A DNA stretch of 29,487 bases from VRUB01 sp046758085. GTDB taxonomy: Bacteria; Pseudomonadota; Gammaproteobacteria; Acidiferrobacterales; SPGG2. The notes under the pieces were generated by a model. The model worked only from the letters and a program-made list of their open reading frames with translations. It made no database searches and was not told the DNA's origin. A program made the position numbers and the translations under genes. Positions 1 to 7,615 of this stretch are shown one piece after another (the first letter of the stretch is position 1; every line of letters begins with the position of its first letter). The stretch covers positions 1-29,487 of the forward strand of contig JBHHZP010000034.1 of the NCBI GenBank assembly GCA_046758085.1, in the 5' to 3' direction.

Positions 1-770
1 AGGAACTCCTTGGTACGCGGGTCCTTGGCTTCTTTGAAGAACGTCGCCGGCGGACCGTGCTCGACGATAATCCCGCGATCGGTGAAGTAGATGTGATCCG
101 CAAGCTCACGCGCAAAACCCATCTCGTGCGTCACCAGCATACAGGTCATGCCGTCTTCGGCCAGTTCCTGGATCGTAAACAGCACTTCTTTGACCGTTTC
201 CGGGTCGAGTGCCGACGTCACCTCATCAAACAGCATGATGTCGGGATTCATTGCCAGTGAACGCGCGATGGCGACACGTTGCTGCTGGCCACCCGATAGC
301 TCGCCCGGATAGGTGTTCTCCTTGCCCTCCAGCCTCACCTTCCTTATTAGCCTGTGCGCGCGTTCCTCTACCGTCGCCTTGTCCTCCTTGAGCACGTGGA
401 TCGGCGCCATCATAATATTCTCGAGCGCGGTCTTGTGCGGAAACAGGTTATATTGTTGGAACACCATGCCTACCTTTTTGCGCAGCTCAAGCTTGTCCAG
501 CTTGGGATCGTTTACTTCCTGGCCTTCCACCGTGATCGAACCGCTATCGATCGGGTTCAGGGCATTTATGCAGCGAATCAACGTCGATTTTCCCGAACCC
601 GACGGTCCAATGATGCAGATCACCTCCTTTTTCATGACATCGAAAGACACACCCTTAAGCACCTCGAGATCGCCAAAGGATTTGTAAACGTCCTTCAGAC
701 TGACCATCGGCTGGTTATCGCTCCAGGGGACTGTATGCATCTGCGTGCCAGATTGTGACTGCTGACTCAT
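1..770 (-). CDS. Polar amino acid ABC transporter ATP-binding protein (GlnQ/HisP family), 3' end beyond the window
   Basis: This is the ATPase of an amino acid importer; it hydrolyses ATP at the cytoplasmic face to drive the two permeases encoded just upstream. The visible 256 residues contain Walker A GPSGSGKS (residues 55-62), the Q-loop region VFQQYNLFP, the signature LSGGQQQR, Walker B MLFDE followed by VTSALDP, and the switch histidine in LVTHEMGFA. The reading frame is still open at base 1 after RTKEFL, close to where this family usually ends, so only a few residues are probably missing. The ATG at 770 has GAGGGG about 9 bases upstream; an internal ATG at 707 is possible but has a poorly placed ribosome site. 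It is the last gene of the minus-strand transporter group, 62 bases after the permease stop, and that gap is filled by a heptad repeat. Family is certain; substrate is not. Confidence 0.95.
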   Translation of the reverse strand, partial: MSQQSQSGTQMHTVPWSDNQPMVSLKDVYKSFGDLEVLKGVSFDVMKKEVICIIGPSGSGKSTLIRCINALNPIDSGSITVEGQEVNDPKLDKLELRKKVGMVFQQYNLFPHKTALENIMMAPIHVLKEDKATVEERAHRLIRKVRLEGKENTYPGELSGGQQQRVAIARSLAMNPDIMLFDEVTSALDPETVKEVLFTIQELAEDGMTCMLVTHEMGFARELADHIYFTDRGIIVEHGPPATFFKEAKDPRTKEF

Positions 771-782
771 AGCGCTTTACCC

Positions 783-831
783 CTCACGACTCACGGTTCA
801 CGGTCCACGACTCACTGGTTACCAGTCACAA
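783..831. repeat. Degenerate heptad repeat between permease and ATPase genes
   Basis: Seven consecutive 7-base units follow roughly the consensus YYCACGR and end two bases before the permease stop codon. The last units form a small palindrome, ACTGGTTACCAGT. The 7-base period matches elements at 8871-8955 and 23526-23610, although the word differs. The function is unknown; it may fold in the mRNA and affect the permease/ATPase ratio. Confidence 0.7.
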
Positions 832-832
832 A

Positions 833-1729
833 TTAAATTTTTACCATAAATTTCCTCTCGAGCGCGATGGTCCAGCGCGCGATCGGGTAACAGTAAATGA
901 AGAATATGACTAACAAAAACATATAGAACGGCCCCAGCAGCTCGGGACGACTGTTCTCGGCGGTCATCGCATCCTGCGCGAGTCTCACCGACTCCTCCAC
1001 CCCCAAGATGGAAGCCAGCGGCGTCGCCATCGTCAGGATCGCATACCAGTTCATCCACGGCGGAATCATGCGCTTGACGCACTGCGGCAGGATGATCATC
1101 CACATGGTCTGCCGGCGAGTAAAGGCCAGTGATTCGGCCGACTCCCATTGCCCGGTCGGAATCGACAGCACCGCGCCACGTACGACCTCGGAGATATTCG
1201 CCATAATCGGCAGTGAAAAACCGATCGTTGCCTTTATCCAATCGGGAATCTTGATAATGCTGTTACCGATCTGAATCTCGAAGGGGAACAGCAGCATAAT
1301 GGCGAACAACAGGACAAGCCAGGGGGAGTTGCGGAAGAATTGGGTCACAATCCAGGAGCCGGTGCGCATGGGCGCCAATAGCGATATCTGGGCCAGCCCC
1401 AGTGCCGCGCCGGCTACGGTCCCGATCAACATGGCAAAGAAACTAATGAGGAGGTTGAGTACAAACCCGTTTCCATTCTTCCATAGCAACACAGGTATCC
1501 AGCGCCATAAGGTCACCCAGGGCCCTTGGTCGGGCTGTGCTTGCGACTGCGCCTCGGCGACACCAACCACCAGTAGAAATACGATCAGCAGGAACAGGCC
1601 GTGCCAAAGCTTGAGGTCGAGCCGCCAGCTGCCTTCGAGCCGAACAGTGCGCACCCGCTGCAACAGGCGCTCAGCCGGTGGCAAGAGCACGGGCAAATCG
1701 GTCGCGCCGGCTGTCGCCATACCCGGCAC
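833..1729 (-). CDS. Polar amino acid ABC transporter permease, second subunit (HisM/GlnP family)
   Basis: Inner-membrane subunit of the amino acid importer. The protein has an N-terminal hydrophobic segment (LFLLIVFLLVVGVAEA), a soluble stretch, then the BPD_transp_1 region with several membrane spans. The cytoplasmic coupling loop reads ESAESLAFTRRQ; the usual EAA-x3-G glycine is alanine here, whereas the partner permease keeps EAAESLGYTR. The long open frame extends to 1810, but GTG at 1729 has GGGAGG nine bases upstream and is the favoured start (298 residues); ATG at 1720 is an alternative. It follows the first permease gene by 26 bases and precedes the ATPase gene. Confidence 0.9.
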   Translation of the reverse strand: MPGMATAGATDLPVLLPPAERLLQRVRTVRLEGSWRLDLKLWHGLFLLIVFLLVVGVAEAQSQAQPDQGPWVTLWRWIPVLLWKNGNGFVLNLLISFFAMLIGTVAGAALGLAQISLLAPMRTGSWIVTQFFRNSPWLVLLFAIMLLFPFEIQIGNSIIKIPDWIKATIGFSLPIMANISEVVRGAVLSIPTGQWESAESLAFTRRQTMWMIILPQCVKRMIPPWMNWYAILTMATPLASILGVEESVRLAQDAMTAENSRPELLGPFYMFLLVIFFIYCYPIARWTIALERKFMVKI

Positions 1730-1755
1730 AAGTCGCCGCCTCCCTGCCAGCGGTC

Positions 1756-2535
1756 TCACTGCCCGTACCCCGGAATCTTCATCTGCTTTTCCCAGTGGTG
1801 CATGCCCCACACCAGAACGCCGACCAGGACCACGTATACAACAAACAACACCCCCATCATCTCGGGCACGTTGACATTGTCCGACCAGATCTGGTTTGCG
1901 GTGTACATCATCTCCGGCACTGCGATGACATAGGCCAATGTCGTGGTCTTCACCAGATTCACCAGGTTATTGTTCAGTGCAGGCAAGCTCACTCTGAAAG
2001 CCAGCGGCAGGATGATGTAGATATATGCCTTGAGACGGGTGTAGCCCAGCGACTCCGCGGCCTCGCGCGTGGCCGTCGGTACGGCCTCGATGCCGGCGCG
2101 AAAGATCTCTACGTTGAAGGCACCGGCGAAAAAAGACAGGGAAATCACTGCCCAGCCGAAGTTTCCGATGAGCGGCTGCTGCCAGCCGTCGGCATCGTAC
2201 ATCGGCATGAGACCCCAGCGCTCGAGACCCGTGCCCAGCGCAAAGTAGAAGAACAGAAGTTGAACCAGCGGCGGCGTGTTGCGAAAGAACTGGATGTAAC
2301 CCTGGACGATGTTGCGGGTGATCTTTAAGTTCGAGCCCTGCAGCCACGCGCCGACCACGCCGATGACCACACTGAAGCCGACGCAGACGATCGACAGGTA
2401 AACCGTATTCAGAAAACCTTCACTAAAACGGTCCCACTCGTACTGCTCATAAAAGATAACAAAATTGATACCGTATTGGTCGTAAAGCTGCCGGAACCAC
2501 GTCACAATCGCTTCCACGCACCAACCCCCGGTCAA
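1756..2535 (-). CDS. Polar amino acid ABC transporter permease, first subunit (HisQ/GlnP family)
   Basis: Inner-membrane permease with several hydrophobic spans (TVYLSIVCVGFSVVIGVVGAW; LLFFYFALG; FVVYVVLVGVLVWGM) and a canonical EAA loop, EAAESLGYTRLKAYIYIILP, that contacts the ATPase. The sequence FFRNTPPLVQLLFFYFAL is typical of polar amino acid permeases. The start is uncertain. TTG at 2535 has AGGA five bases upstream; GTG at 2517 follows a G-rich stretch and would remove six residues. The gene lies downstream of the binding-protein gene, separated from it by a strong stem-loop (2566-2602), a common arrangement that lets binding protein be made in excess over permease. Confidence 0.9.
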   Translation of the reverse strand: MTGGWCVEAIVTWFRQLYDQYGINFVIFYEQYEWDRFSEGFLNTVYLSIVCVGFSVVIGVVGAWLQGSNLKITRNIVQGYIQFFRNTPPLVQLLFFYFALGTGLERWGLMPMYDADGWQQPLIGNFGWAVISLSFFAGAFNVEIFRAGIEAVPTATREAAESLGYTRLKAYIYIILPLAFRVSLPALNNNLVNLVKTTTLAYVIAVPEMMYTANQIWSDNVNVPEMMGVLFVVYVVLVGVLVWGMHHWEKQMKIPGYGQ

Positions 2536-2550
2536 GGTGTTCCTGGAAGA

Positions 2551-2564
2551 CTACTTGCAAGTAG
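2551..2564. repeat. Perfect 14-base palindrome in the transporter operon
   Basis: CTACTTGCAAGTAG is its own reverse complement. It lies between the binding-protein stem-loop and the permease start. It could be a protein-binding site or extend the RNA structure; nothing in the sequence settles this. Confidence 0.5.
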
Positions 2565-2565
2565 A

Positions 2566-2602
2566 GGCAATGCGCGGCGCAAATACCGCGCCGCGCATTG
2601 CC
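2566..2602 (-). promoter_or_regulatory. Stem-loop between binding-protein and permease genes
   Basis: A perfect 15-base-pair, GC-rich stem (2566-2580 pairing with 2588-2602) with a 7-base loop starts 24 bases after the binding-protein stop codon. On the coding strand no T-run follows, so it does not look like a full intrinsic terminator. In ABC importer operons such structures commonly protect the upstream message from 3' decay or partly terminate transcription. That role is inferred here. Confidence 0.75.
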
Positions 2603-2626
2603 AATCGAATCTCCGCGCCCCAGGCT

Positions 2627-3466
2627 CTACTTCAGATGCGAGCGGTCGGGCTTGAACTTCGCATGCATCTTCTGGAGGTAGGCCGTTGGCTGAATACCCC
2701 ATTTTTTCTCGAGCTGGATCAGCCGGCCGCTGGCGTGCCAATTATAGATCATGCCGGACATGAAGCGTCCGTATAGTCCGTCACGTTCCTCCAACGGGAC
2801 TGCCAGCCCCCAGGGATTGTCGTCCTCGGTCATGAGCGGCATCTCGTAATCGGCCCAAGCCGGGTCTGACAGGTCCGACATGATGGATGAGTCATCGTAC
2901 ACCCACGCTATGCACTTGCCGTCTTTCAGCGCCTGCTTGGCTTCCGCGTTGCCTACGAAGGCGACGATCTTTGCACCGTAGCGTTTGGCGACGATCTTGT
3001 TGTAGAAAGCGCCCTGCTTGCCGCACACCGGCTTGTTCTTAAGCTGCGACCACTTCCTCAAGTCCGCGCTCTTTTTCGCCAATACATTGGTGCCGGAGGT
3101 ATAGTAGTTGGGCTCGATAATGCCCACCACCTTACGCCGGTCCGAGCGGTCAGACATCGTGGCGATCATCAGGTCGATCTTGCCCTGCTGCAGGAACTGC
3201 ATGCGGTTCGACGACTGCACCGGCACTAGTTCCAGTTTGACGCCGAGCGTATCGGCGACATCCTTCGCCATATCAGCTTCCATGCCGACGATCTTCCCCG
3301 ATGTATCTCGGAAGCCCCAGGGCTTGTAGTCGGCCTTCACGCCGACAACGATGGTGCCGCGTTTGAGGACTTTCATAATCCTGTCATTGTCAGCGTACGC
3401 CAACGGTGACGTCAGTCCGAACGCTACGAGTGCCGTGATAGCGGCCTTGAATAAGCTCTTGATCAT
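2627..3466 (-). CDS. Polar amino acid ABC transporter periplasmic binding protein (SBP family 3)
   Basis: This 279-residue secreted receptor would capture substrate in the periplasm for the two permeases and ATPase encoded downstream. The N-terminus is a clear signal peptide with likely cleavage after AYA (residue 25). The mature part begins with RGTIVVGVKADYKPWGFRD, the usual first strand of SBP_bac_3, and continues with GMEADMAKDVADTLGVKLELVPV and later YDDSSI and EDDNPWGLAVP, typical of the family. The start ATG has an excellent ribosome site, TAGGAGGGCACC. The gene directly follows mgdD, so a methylated amino acid, N-methylglutamate, sarcosine or glutamate would be a sensible ligand, but the sequence does not define it. 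Confidence 0.93.
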   Translation of the reverse strand: MIKSLFKAAITALVAFGLTSPLAYADNDRIMKVLKRGTIVVGVKADYKPWGFRDTSGKIVGMEADMAKDVADTLGVKLELVPVQSSNRMQFLQQGKIDLMIATMSDRSDRRKVVGIIEPNYYTSGTNVLAKKSADLRKWSQLKNKPVCGKQGAFYNKIVAKRYGAKIVAFVGNAEAKQALKDGKCIAWVYDDSSIMSDLSDPAWADYEMPLMTEDDNPWGLAVPLEERDGLYGRFMSGMIYNWHASGRLIQLEKKWGIQPTAYLQKMHAKFKPDRSHLK

Positions 3467-3634
3467 GGTGCCCTCCTATTTCGGATTGATGATTCGCCCT
3501 TTCCGGGTGCTTTTTGTGGAAACACGTTCTCCTTCGCGGGGAACGGTCATTTACAGGCTAACACAAGGGTAGGCGCCGGTGCTACCTGAGCGTAGTCAAT
3601 AGTGCGCCAGGACCGATTGTGATCGGTTGAACTT
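3467..3634. other. Intergenic region between mgdD and the transporter genes
   Basis: The 168 bases hold a small stem-loop, ACCGAT-TGTG-ATCGGT (3612-3627), just after the mgdD stop, and a TTGACT hexamer on the minus strand without a convincing -10 partner. A separate promoter for the transporter operon is plausible but I could not place it. Confidence 0.35.
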
Positions 3635-4345
3635 TCAGGCGAGCTCTCGTAGCGCCGCAAGGCCTACCGGCCGACCGCCGAACTCGCTCATCGCGTCCCT
3701 CAGACAGCTCCAGAGATAATCGGCCGAGGCGCTGTCGAACAAAAGATAAAAGGCCGGGATCGCGCCAAGGTCATGGCGGATGAGGATCACGGTCATTTGC
3801 GCCAGTGAGGTCTGCGCCACTGCGCGCTGCGCAAACTTGCCGGAGCGTAGATCCACGCCGCAAAGCTTGGCCAGCATCGCACTCGCATTCTGACCGCTCA
3901 CCACAACCCAGGCGTAGCTCTCGCCGCGGGGCACGGGATAGCAGCGCGGGGCTGTGTCGAAAGACCACCCATGTCCGAGCCGGTCGCAAAGCTTACCCGC
4001 CGCGCCGAGGTCGCCGAGAATCAATACCTCGTCATCGGCGAGCCTTGCCACCAGCTCACCGCCCGGCTGCAGCCAGCCCTCGTTGTTCCGATCGCCAATC
4101 TCGACGCCCTGATTGCGCAGCCAAGCAATCGTCTCCGCACCCTTGAAACCGATGCGTGCCAGTGGGGAAAGATCGGCAATACCCAGGTTCCTGGCCTGCC
4201 CGGCCTCTTCCTCCAGCGCGCGCCCGAAGTCCATAGCGACGGCAGCACCGGCTACGGCACCGAAGCGCGCCCCTTCGCCTGCGAGCACTCGGTACAGAAA
4301 TGTGCGCCTCAACAGCTCGCTCGGGGAAACATCCTGCGTGACCAC
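3635..4345 (-). CDS. mgdD: Sarcosine oxidase gamma-like subunit, probable N-methylglutamate dehydrogenase subunit D
   Basis: SoxG/MgdD-type subunit of a four-subunit methylated-amino-acid dehydrogenase. The 236-residue protein resembles the folate-binding GcvT-like fold of sarcosine oxidase gamma, ending in short segments such as FAQRAVAQTSLAQMTVILIRH and FYLLFDSASADYLWSCL. Gamma subunits diverge strongly, so identity rests largely on position, immediately after the alpha-like gene with three bases between the alpha stop and this start. The start is GTG at 4345, with GGAG nine bases upstream. Sarcosine oxidase gamma is the alternative reading; the neighbouring gamma-glutamylmethylamide and N-methylglutamate synthase-like genes favour the NMG role. 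Confidence 0.8.
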   Translation of the reverse strand: MVTQDVSPSELLRRTFLYRVLAGEGARFGAVAGAAVAMDFGRALEEEAGQARNLGIADLSPLARIGFKGAETIAWLRNQGVEIGDRNNEGWLQPGGELVARLADDEVLILGDLGAAGKLCDRLGHGWSFDTAPRCYPVPRGESYAWVVVSGQNASAMLAKLCGVDLRSGKFAQRAVAQTSLAQMTVILIRHDLGAIPAFYLLFDSASADYLWSCLRDAMSEFGGRPVGLAALRELA

Positions 4346-4348
4346 GGC

Positions 4349-7309
4349 CTACATCTCCTGGCGTTTGTTGTCGGGGTCGTAGAACGGCAACGCTGTTACG
4401 CTGGCAACCACAACCTGCCCATTGCTGAGCTTGATGCGCATTGCTGCACCGGAATCGGCCACGCTGGCCGAGGTGAAGGCCAGTCCGATAATCTTTTCCA
4501 GCACCGGCGAGCGCGTCACCGAGGTGATGTGGCCCACAATCGTGTCGCCGTGCAGGATAAGATTCGACTCCTCGGGCGTTGGCGCATCGGGGTCATCGAT
4601 GATGAACCCGACGAGCTTGCGCCCTGACGGGTGGCGCAGGCGCAGCTCGATCGACCGCCCGCCGACGAAAAAGGGCTTCCTGGTCGAGACGGCCCAGCCC
4701 ATACCCACCTCATGCGGGTAAGTGACGGCGTCCGTGTCCTGACCGATGATGATGTGTCCCTTCTCGAGCCGCAGCACACGTTGCGCCTCGACGCCGAATG
4801 CACGGATGTCCACCGACTTGCCGGCCGCCAGCAGCGCATCCCACAGCGCCTCGCCGAAAGAAGCCGGTACGTGAATTTCGTAGCCGAGCTCGCCAACGAA
4901 ACCGACGCGCATGAGACGCGCCGAGATGCCGGCCACCGTTCCCGTGCGCACACCCAAATACGGAAAGGCTTGCGCCGACAGATCGATGTCATCGCAGATC
5001 TTATCGAGCGCCTCACGTGACCTCGGACCGGCGACGTTGATACCGGCATAGGCCGTGGTTACATTCGTGATGTCGACATCGAGTCGCCATTGGGTGTTCC
5101 ACCAAAGCATCGTGCGATAGACGTTTTCTACACCACCCGTCGTCGCGGTCACGTAGAAGTGCTGCTCGTGCAGGCGGCAGGCAATGCCGTCGTCAATGAT
5201 CGTGCCGGCCTCATTCGTCATCAGCACGTAACGCGCGCGGCCGATCGCCTGCTTACGATAGGATAAGGTGTAAATGCGGTTCAGGAACTCGGCCGCATCG
5301 GGACCGCGGATGTCGAGGCCGCCCAGGGTCGATACGTCGATAACGCCGACATTACCGCGCACGGCAAGCACCTCTTCCCGGATACACGCCGCACGCCGAT
5401 CACTGCGCCCATAGTAGGCCGGCCGCCACCACAATCCAGCTGTCATCATCTGTGCGCCGGCCTCGAGATGGCGCTGGTGCATCTGTGTGCGACGCTCGGG
5501 CTCGAAGCTCCGCCCTGCGAGCACACCTAGCTTCTCGCCGATGAGCGGCGGGCGCGCGGTGGTAACGCCGGTCTCGGCCACGGTGCGGCCGCTGGCCTCG
5601 GCAACCAGGCGTGCAGTGGCCAGCGCCGAGTGGCGCCCTTGTGAGGGCCCCATGCCGACAGTCGAGTAGCGTTTGACCAGCTCGAGCTCGGCATAACCGT
5701 CCGCACAGGCATTCACGATGTCGGCGACCTGCAGGTCTTCGTCGAGGTCAACAAAATCCTTCCCGCCTGGATGGCGGAAGATAGGCCAGCCGAAATTGCA
5801 TTGCGTCCCATCGTGTTTCGGTGCGACCGGCCGTGGCGCACTGCTCTTCAAGCCCAGCGCGCGTGCTGCCAACGAACCTGCACGTTGACCGTCCATCAGC
5901 GCGGCATCGAGATCGCACACGCCATTGACCGCACCGGCGAGATGATAATGTGCCGGCAAGCCGGTAATCGTGAACAGCGGCGCGGCATCATGGTAGGAAA
6001 GGCGTGCACCCGCTTGTAAGGCCAACGGGTAGCTCGGTGCGCAGCCGACGCTAACGCACAGGAGGTCACAGTCGATGCGCTTGCCATCGCCAGCACACTG
6101 CCCGCGAGCGCTAATGCGAGACACAGTCACGCTGCGCAGGTGGCCATCGACACCGTGGGACTCGTATACGGTGTGGCCGGTAATGATCGTTAGACCGCGT
6201 TCACGCGCCGCTGCAAATACGGCCGATTGTTCAGGCTCCGCACGCAGTTCCACGATCGCTGCCACATCGACACCGGCGTCCAGCAGATCCAGCGCCACAC
6301 CGTAACCGTCGCTATTTGCCGTGAGCACCACGGCACGCCTGCCCGGACGCACAGCATAGAGTCGAATCAGGCGCTGTGCGGCGGTACCGAGCATCACGCC
6401 GGGTAGATCGTTGTTGTGAAAGATGGCCGGCTGCCCCCTCGCGCCTGCCGCAAGCACAAGCTCACGTGCACGTACCTTATACAAGCGGGTGGCGCACATG
6501 ACCGGCAGCCAGTTTTCCGCAAACCAGCCACTGCACACCGCGCCCGTCATGACCTGGATGCGTGGGCAAGCTGCAACGGCGTTGACGAGCTCATCCCGTG
6601 TGGCGGCGGCACGCTGGCCCGCCGCATCGAAACGCGAATAGGTGAGGGCACCCCCGAGCACCGGCTGGCGCTCGACCAGCAGCACCTCGGCACCGGCCTC
6701 GGCGGCCGTGAGCGCAGCCGACATGCCGGCGGCGCCGGCGCCGATCACGGCCACGTCGCAAAACGCGTAGGCCTTGTCGTAATAGCCATGGGGAGTATCG
6801 AAACGAACACGGCCGAGGCCGGTCTTACGCCTGACCAGCGGTTCCCAAAACTTCTCCCACGCGCCGTTCGGTCTGAAGAACGCCTTGTAATAGAAACCGA
6901 CGGGCATGAAGCGGCCAAGCGCGCCGAGCCGGGCGTCGCGATCGTGTTCGAGGGTACCGCGGTAATTCTGTCCCCAGACCTCGAGACCGGGTGTAATAAC
7001 ATGGCGCTCGGCCGGTACGTTGGGCTCATGCGCAAGCTGTACCAGGGTATTCGCCTCGAGCCCATCCAGCGAAAAGATTCCGCGCGGCCGGTGGTACTTG
7101 AAGGAACGCGAAAGCAGCCACACTTGGTTGGCCGCGAGCGCACTTGCGATGCTGTCACCTTGCAGCCCCTCGTAACTCCTTCCCTCAAACCGAAATGAAA
7201 CCGATTTTGCACGATCGACCAGCAGGCCTGCCGGCGAGGGTAACCGATTGATCCCGCTTGCGGGTGCGCTGTCCGCCGCCACGGCCTCGGCCTGCTCTGT
7301 TGCGCTCAC
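4349..7309 (-). CDS. mgdC: Sarcosine oxidase alpha-like subunit, probable N-methylglutamate dehydrogenase subunit C
   Basis: Largest subunit (986 residues) of the heterotetrameric enzyme expected to oxidise N-methylglutamate to glutamate, passing the methyl carbon to tetrahydrofolate. Domains in order: an N-terminal ferredoxin-like domain without iron-sulphur cysteines (about 30-115, containing SFKYHRPRGIFS, a hallmark of this subunit); an FAD/NAD-binding domain starting at GAGAAGM (about 190); and a C-terminal GcvT-like folate domain (about 600-980). The open frame extends to 7495, but GTG at 7309 overlaps the mgdB stop (GTGA) and gives the expected family length, so I use it. Sarcosine oxidase alpha is the main alternative; gene context favours N-methylglutamate. 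Confidence 0.88.
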   Translation of the reverse strand: MSATEQAEAVAADSAPASGINRLPSPAGLLVDRAKSVSFRFEGRSYEGLQGDSIASALAANQVWLLSRSFKYHRPRGIFSLDGLEANTLVQLAHEPNVPAERHVITPGLEVWGQNYRGTLEHDRDARLGALGRFMPVGFYYKAFFRPNGAWEKFWEPLVRRKTGLGRVRFDTPHGYYDKAYAFCDVAVIGAGAAGMSAALTAAEAGAEVLLVERQPVLGGALTYSRFDAAGQRAAATRDELVNAVAACPRIQVMTGAVCSGWFAENWLPVMCATRLYKVRARELVLAAGARGQPAIFHNNDLPGVMLGTAAQRLIRLYAVRPGRRAVVLTANSDGYGVALDLLDAGVDVAAIVELRAEPEQSAVFAAARERGLTIITGHTVYESHGVDGHLRSVTVSRISARGQCAGDGKRIDCDLLCVSVGCAPSYPLALQAGARLSYHDAAPLFTITGLPAHYHLAGAVNGVCDLDAALMDGQRAGSLAARALGLKSSAPRPVAPKHDGTQCNFGWPIFRHPGGKDFVDLDEDLQVADIVNACADGYAELELVKRYSTVGMGPSQGRHSALATARLVAEASGRTVAETGVTTARPPLIGEKLGVLAGRSFEPERRTQMHQRHLEAGAQMMTAGLWWRPAYYGRSDRRAACIREEVLAVRGNVGVIDVSTLGGLDIRGPDAAEFLNRIYTLSYRKQAIGRARYVLMTNEAGTIIDDGIACRLHEQHFYVTATTGGVENVYRTMLWWNTQWRLDVDITNVTTAYAGINVAGPRSREALDKICDDIDLSAQAFPYLGVRTGTVAGISARLMRVGFVGELGYEIHVPASFGEALWDALLAAGKSVDIRAFGVEAQRVLRLEKGHIIIGQDTDAVTYPHEVGMGWAVSTRKPFFVGGRSIELRLRHPSGRKLVGFIIDDPDAPTPEESNLILHGDTIVGHITSVTRSPVLEKIIGLAFTSASVADSGAAMRIKLSNGQVVVASVTALPFYDPDNKRQEM

Positions 7310-7602
7310 GCACCTTCCTCTTTGGGCTGGAAATCGACGCGTTGCCGGAAGAGCTCGCTCGCCGGATAGGTACGCAGGATCTCGTCCGTTACCGTGTTGC
7401 GCTCGGCAATGAACCAGTAGTTGCTCGGAACGTGACACCACCATTCCCTGACTACGCCCGCGGGGTTGTCGGAAAACCAGACATGCTCGGCCCACACTGC
7501 ATCCGCGCAGGTGTTCGGATCCGGCATCTGCTTGACCTCGCCAAAGCAGGCGAACTCGAGGATATTGCGCGGGCCATTCAACGGGCAGGGCATGATTTTC
7601 AT
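7306..7602 (-). CDS. mgdB: Sarcosine oxidase delta-like subunit, probable N-methylglutamate dehydrogenase subunit B
   Basis: Small 98-residue subunit of the SoxD family. The N-terminus MKIMPCPLNGPRN and the segment VVREWWCHVPSNYWF match the two conserved blocks of SoxD. In classical sarcosine oxidase delta these blocks carry a zinc site formed by two cysteines of CPxCG and a histidine and cysteine of the second block. Here the second Cys of the first block is Asn9 and the expected last Cys is Asn61, leaving Cys6 and His57. The zinc site is therefore probably absent or rebuilt. ATG 7602 follows AGGGCG; the gene starts 13 bases after the mgdA stop and overlaps mgdC by four bases. Confidence 0.87.
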   Translation of the reverse strand: MKIMPCPLNGPRNILEFACFGEVKQMPDPNTCADAVWAEHVWFSDNPAGVVREWWCHVPSNYWFIAERNTVTDEILRTYPASELFRQRVDFQPKEEGA

Positions 7603-7615
7603 GGTATGCGCCCTG

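Noticed and set aside
3611..3628. Stem-loop after mgdD as an intrinsic terminator
   Set aside because: The stem is only 6 base pairs and no T-run follows on the coding strand.
3541..3634. Sigma-54-like sequence TGGCGCACTATTGAC upstream of the binding-protein gene (minus strand)
   Set aside because: The GG and GC elements do not have the required 10-base spacing and the -12 GC is missing.
7310..7495. N-terminal extension of the mgdC ORF
   Set aside because: It overlaps most of mgdB; the GTG at 7309 overlapping the mgdB stop gives the expected length.
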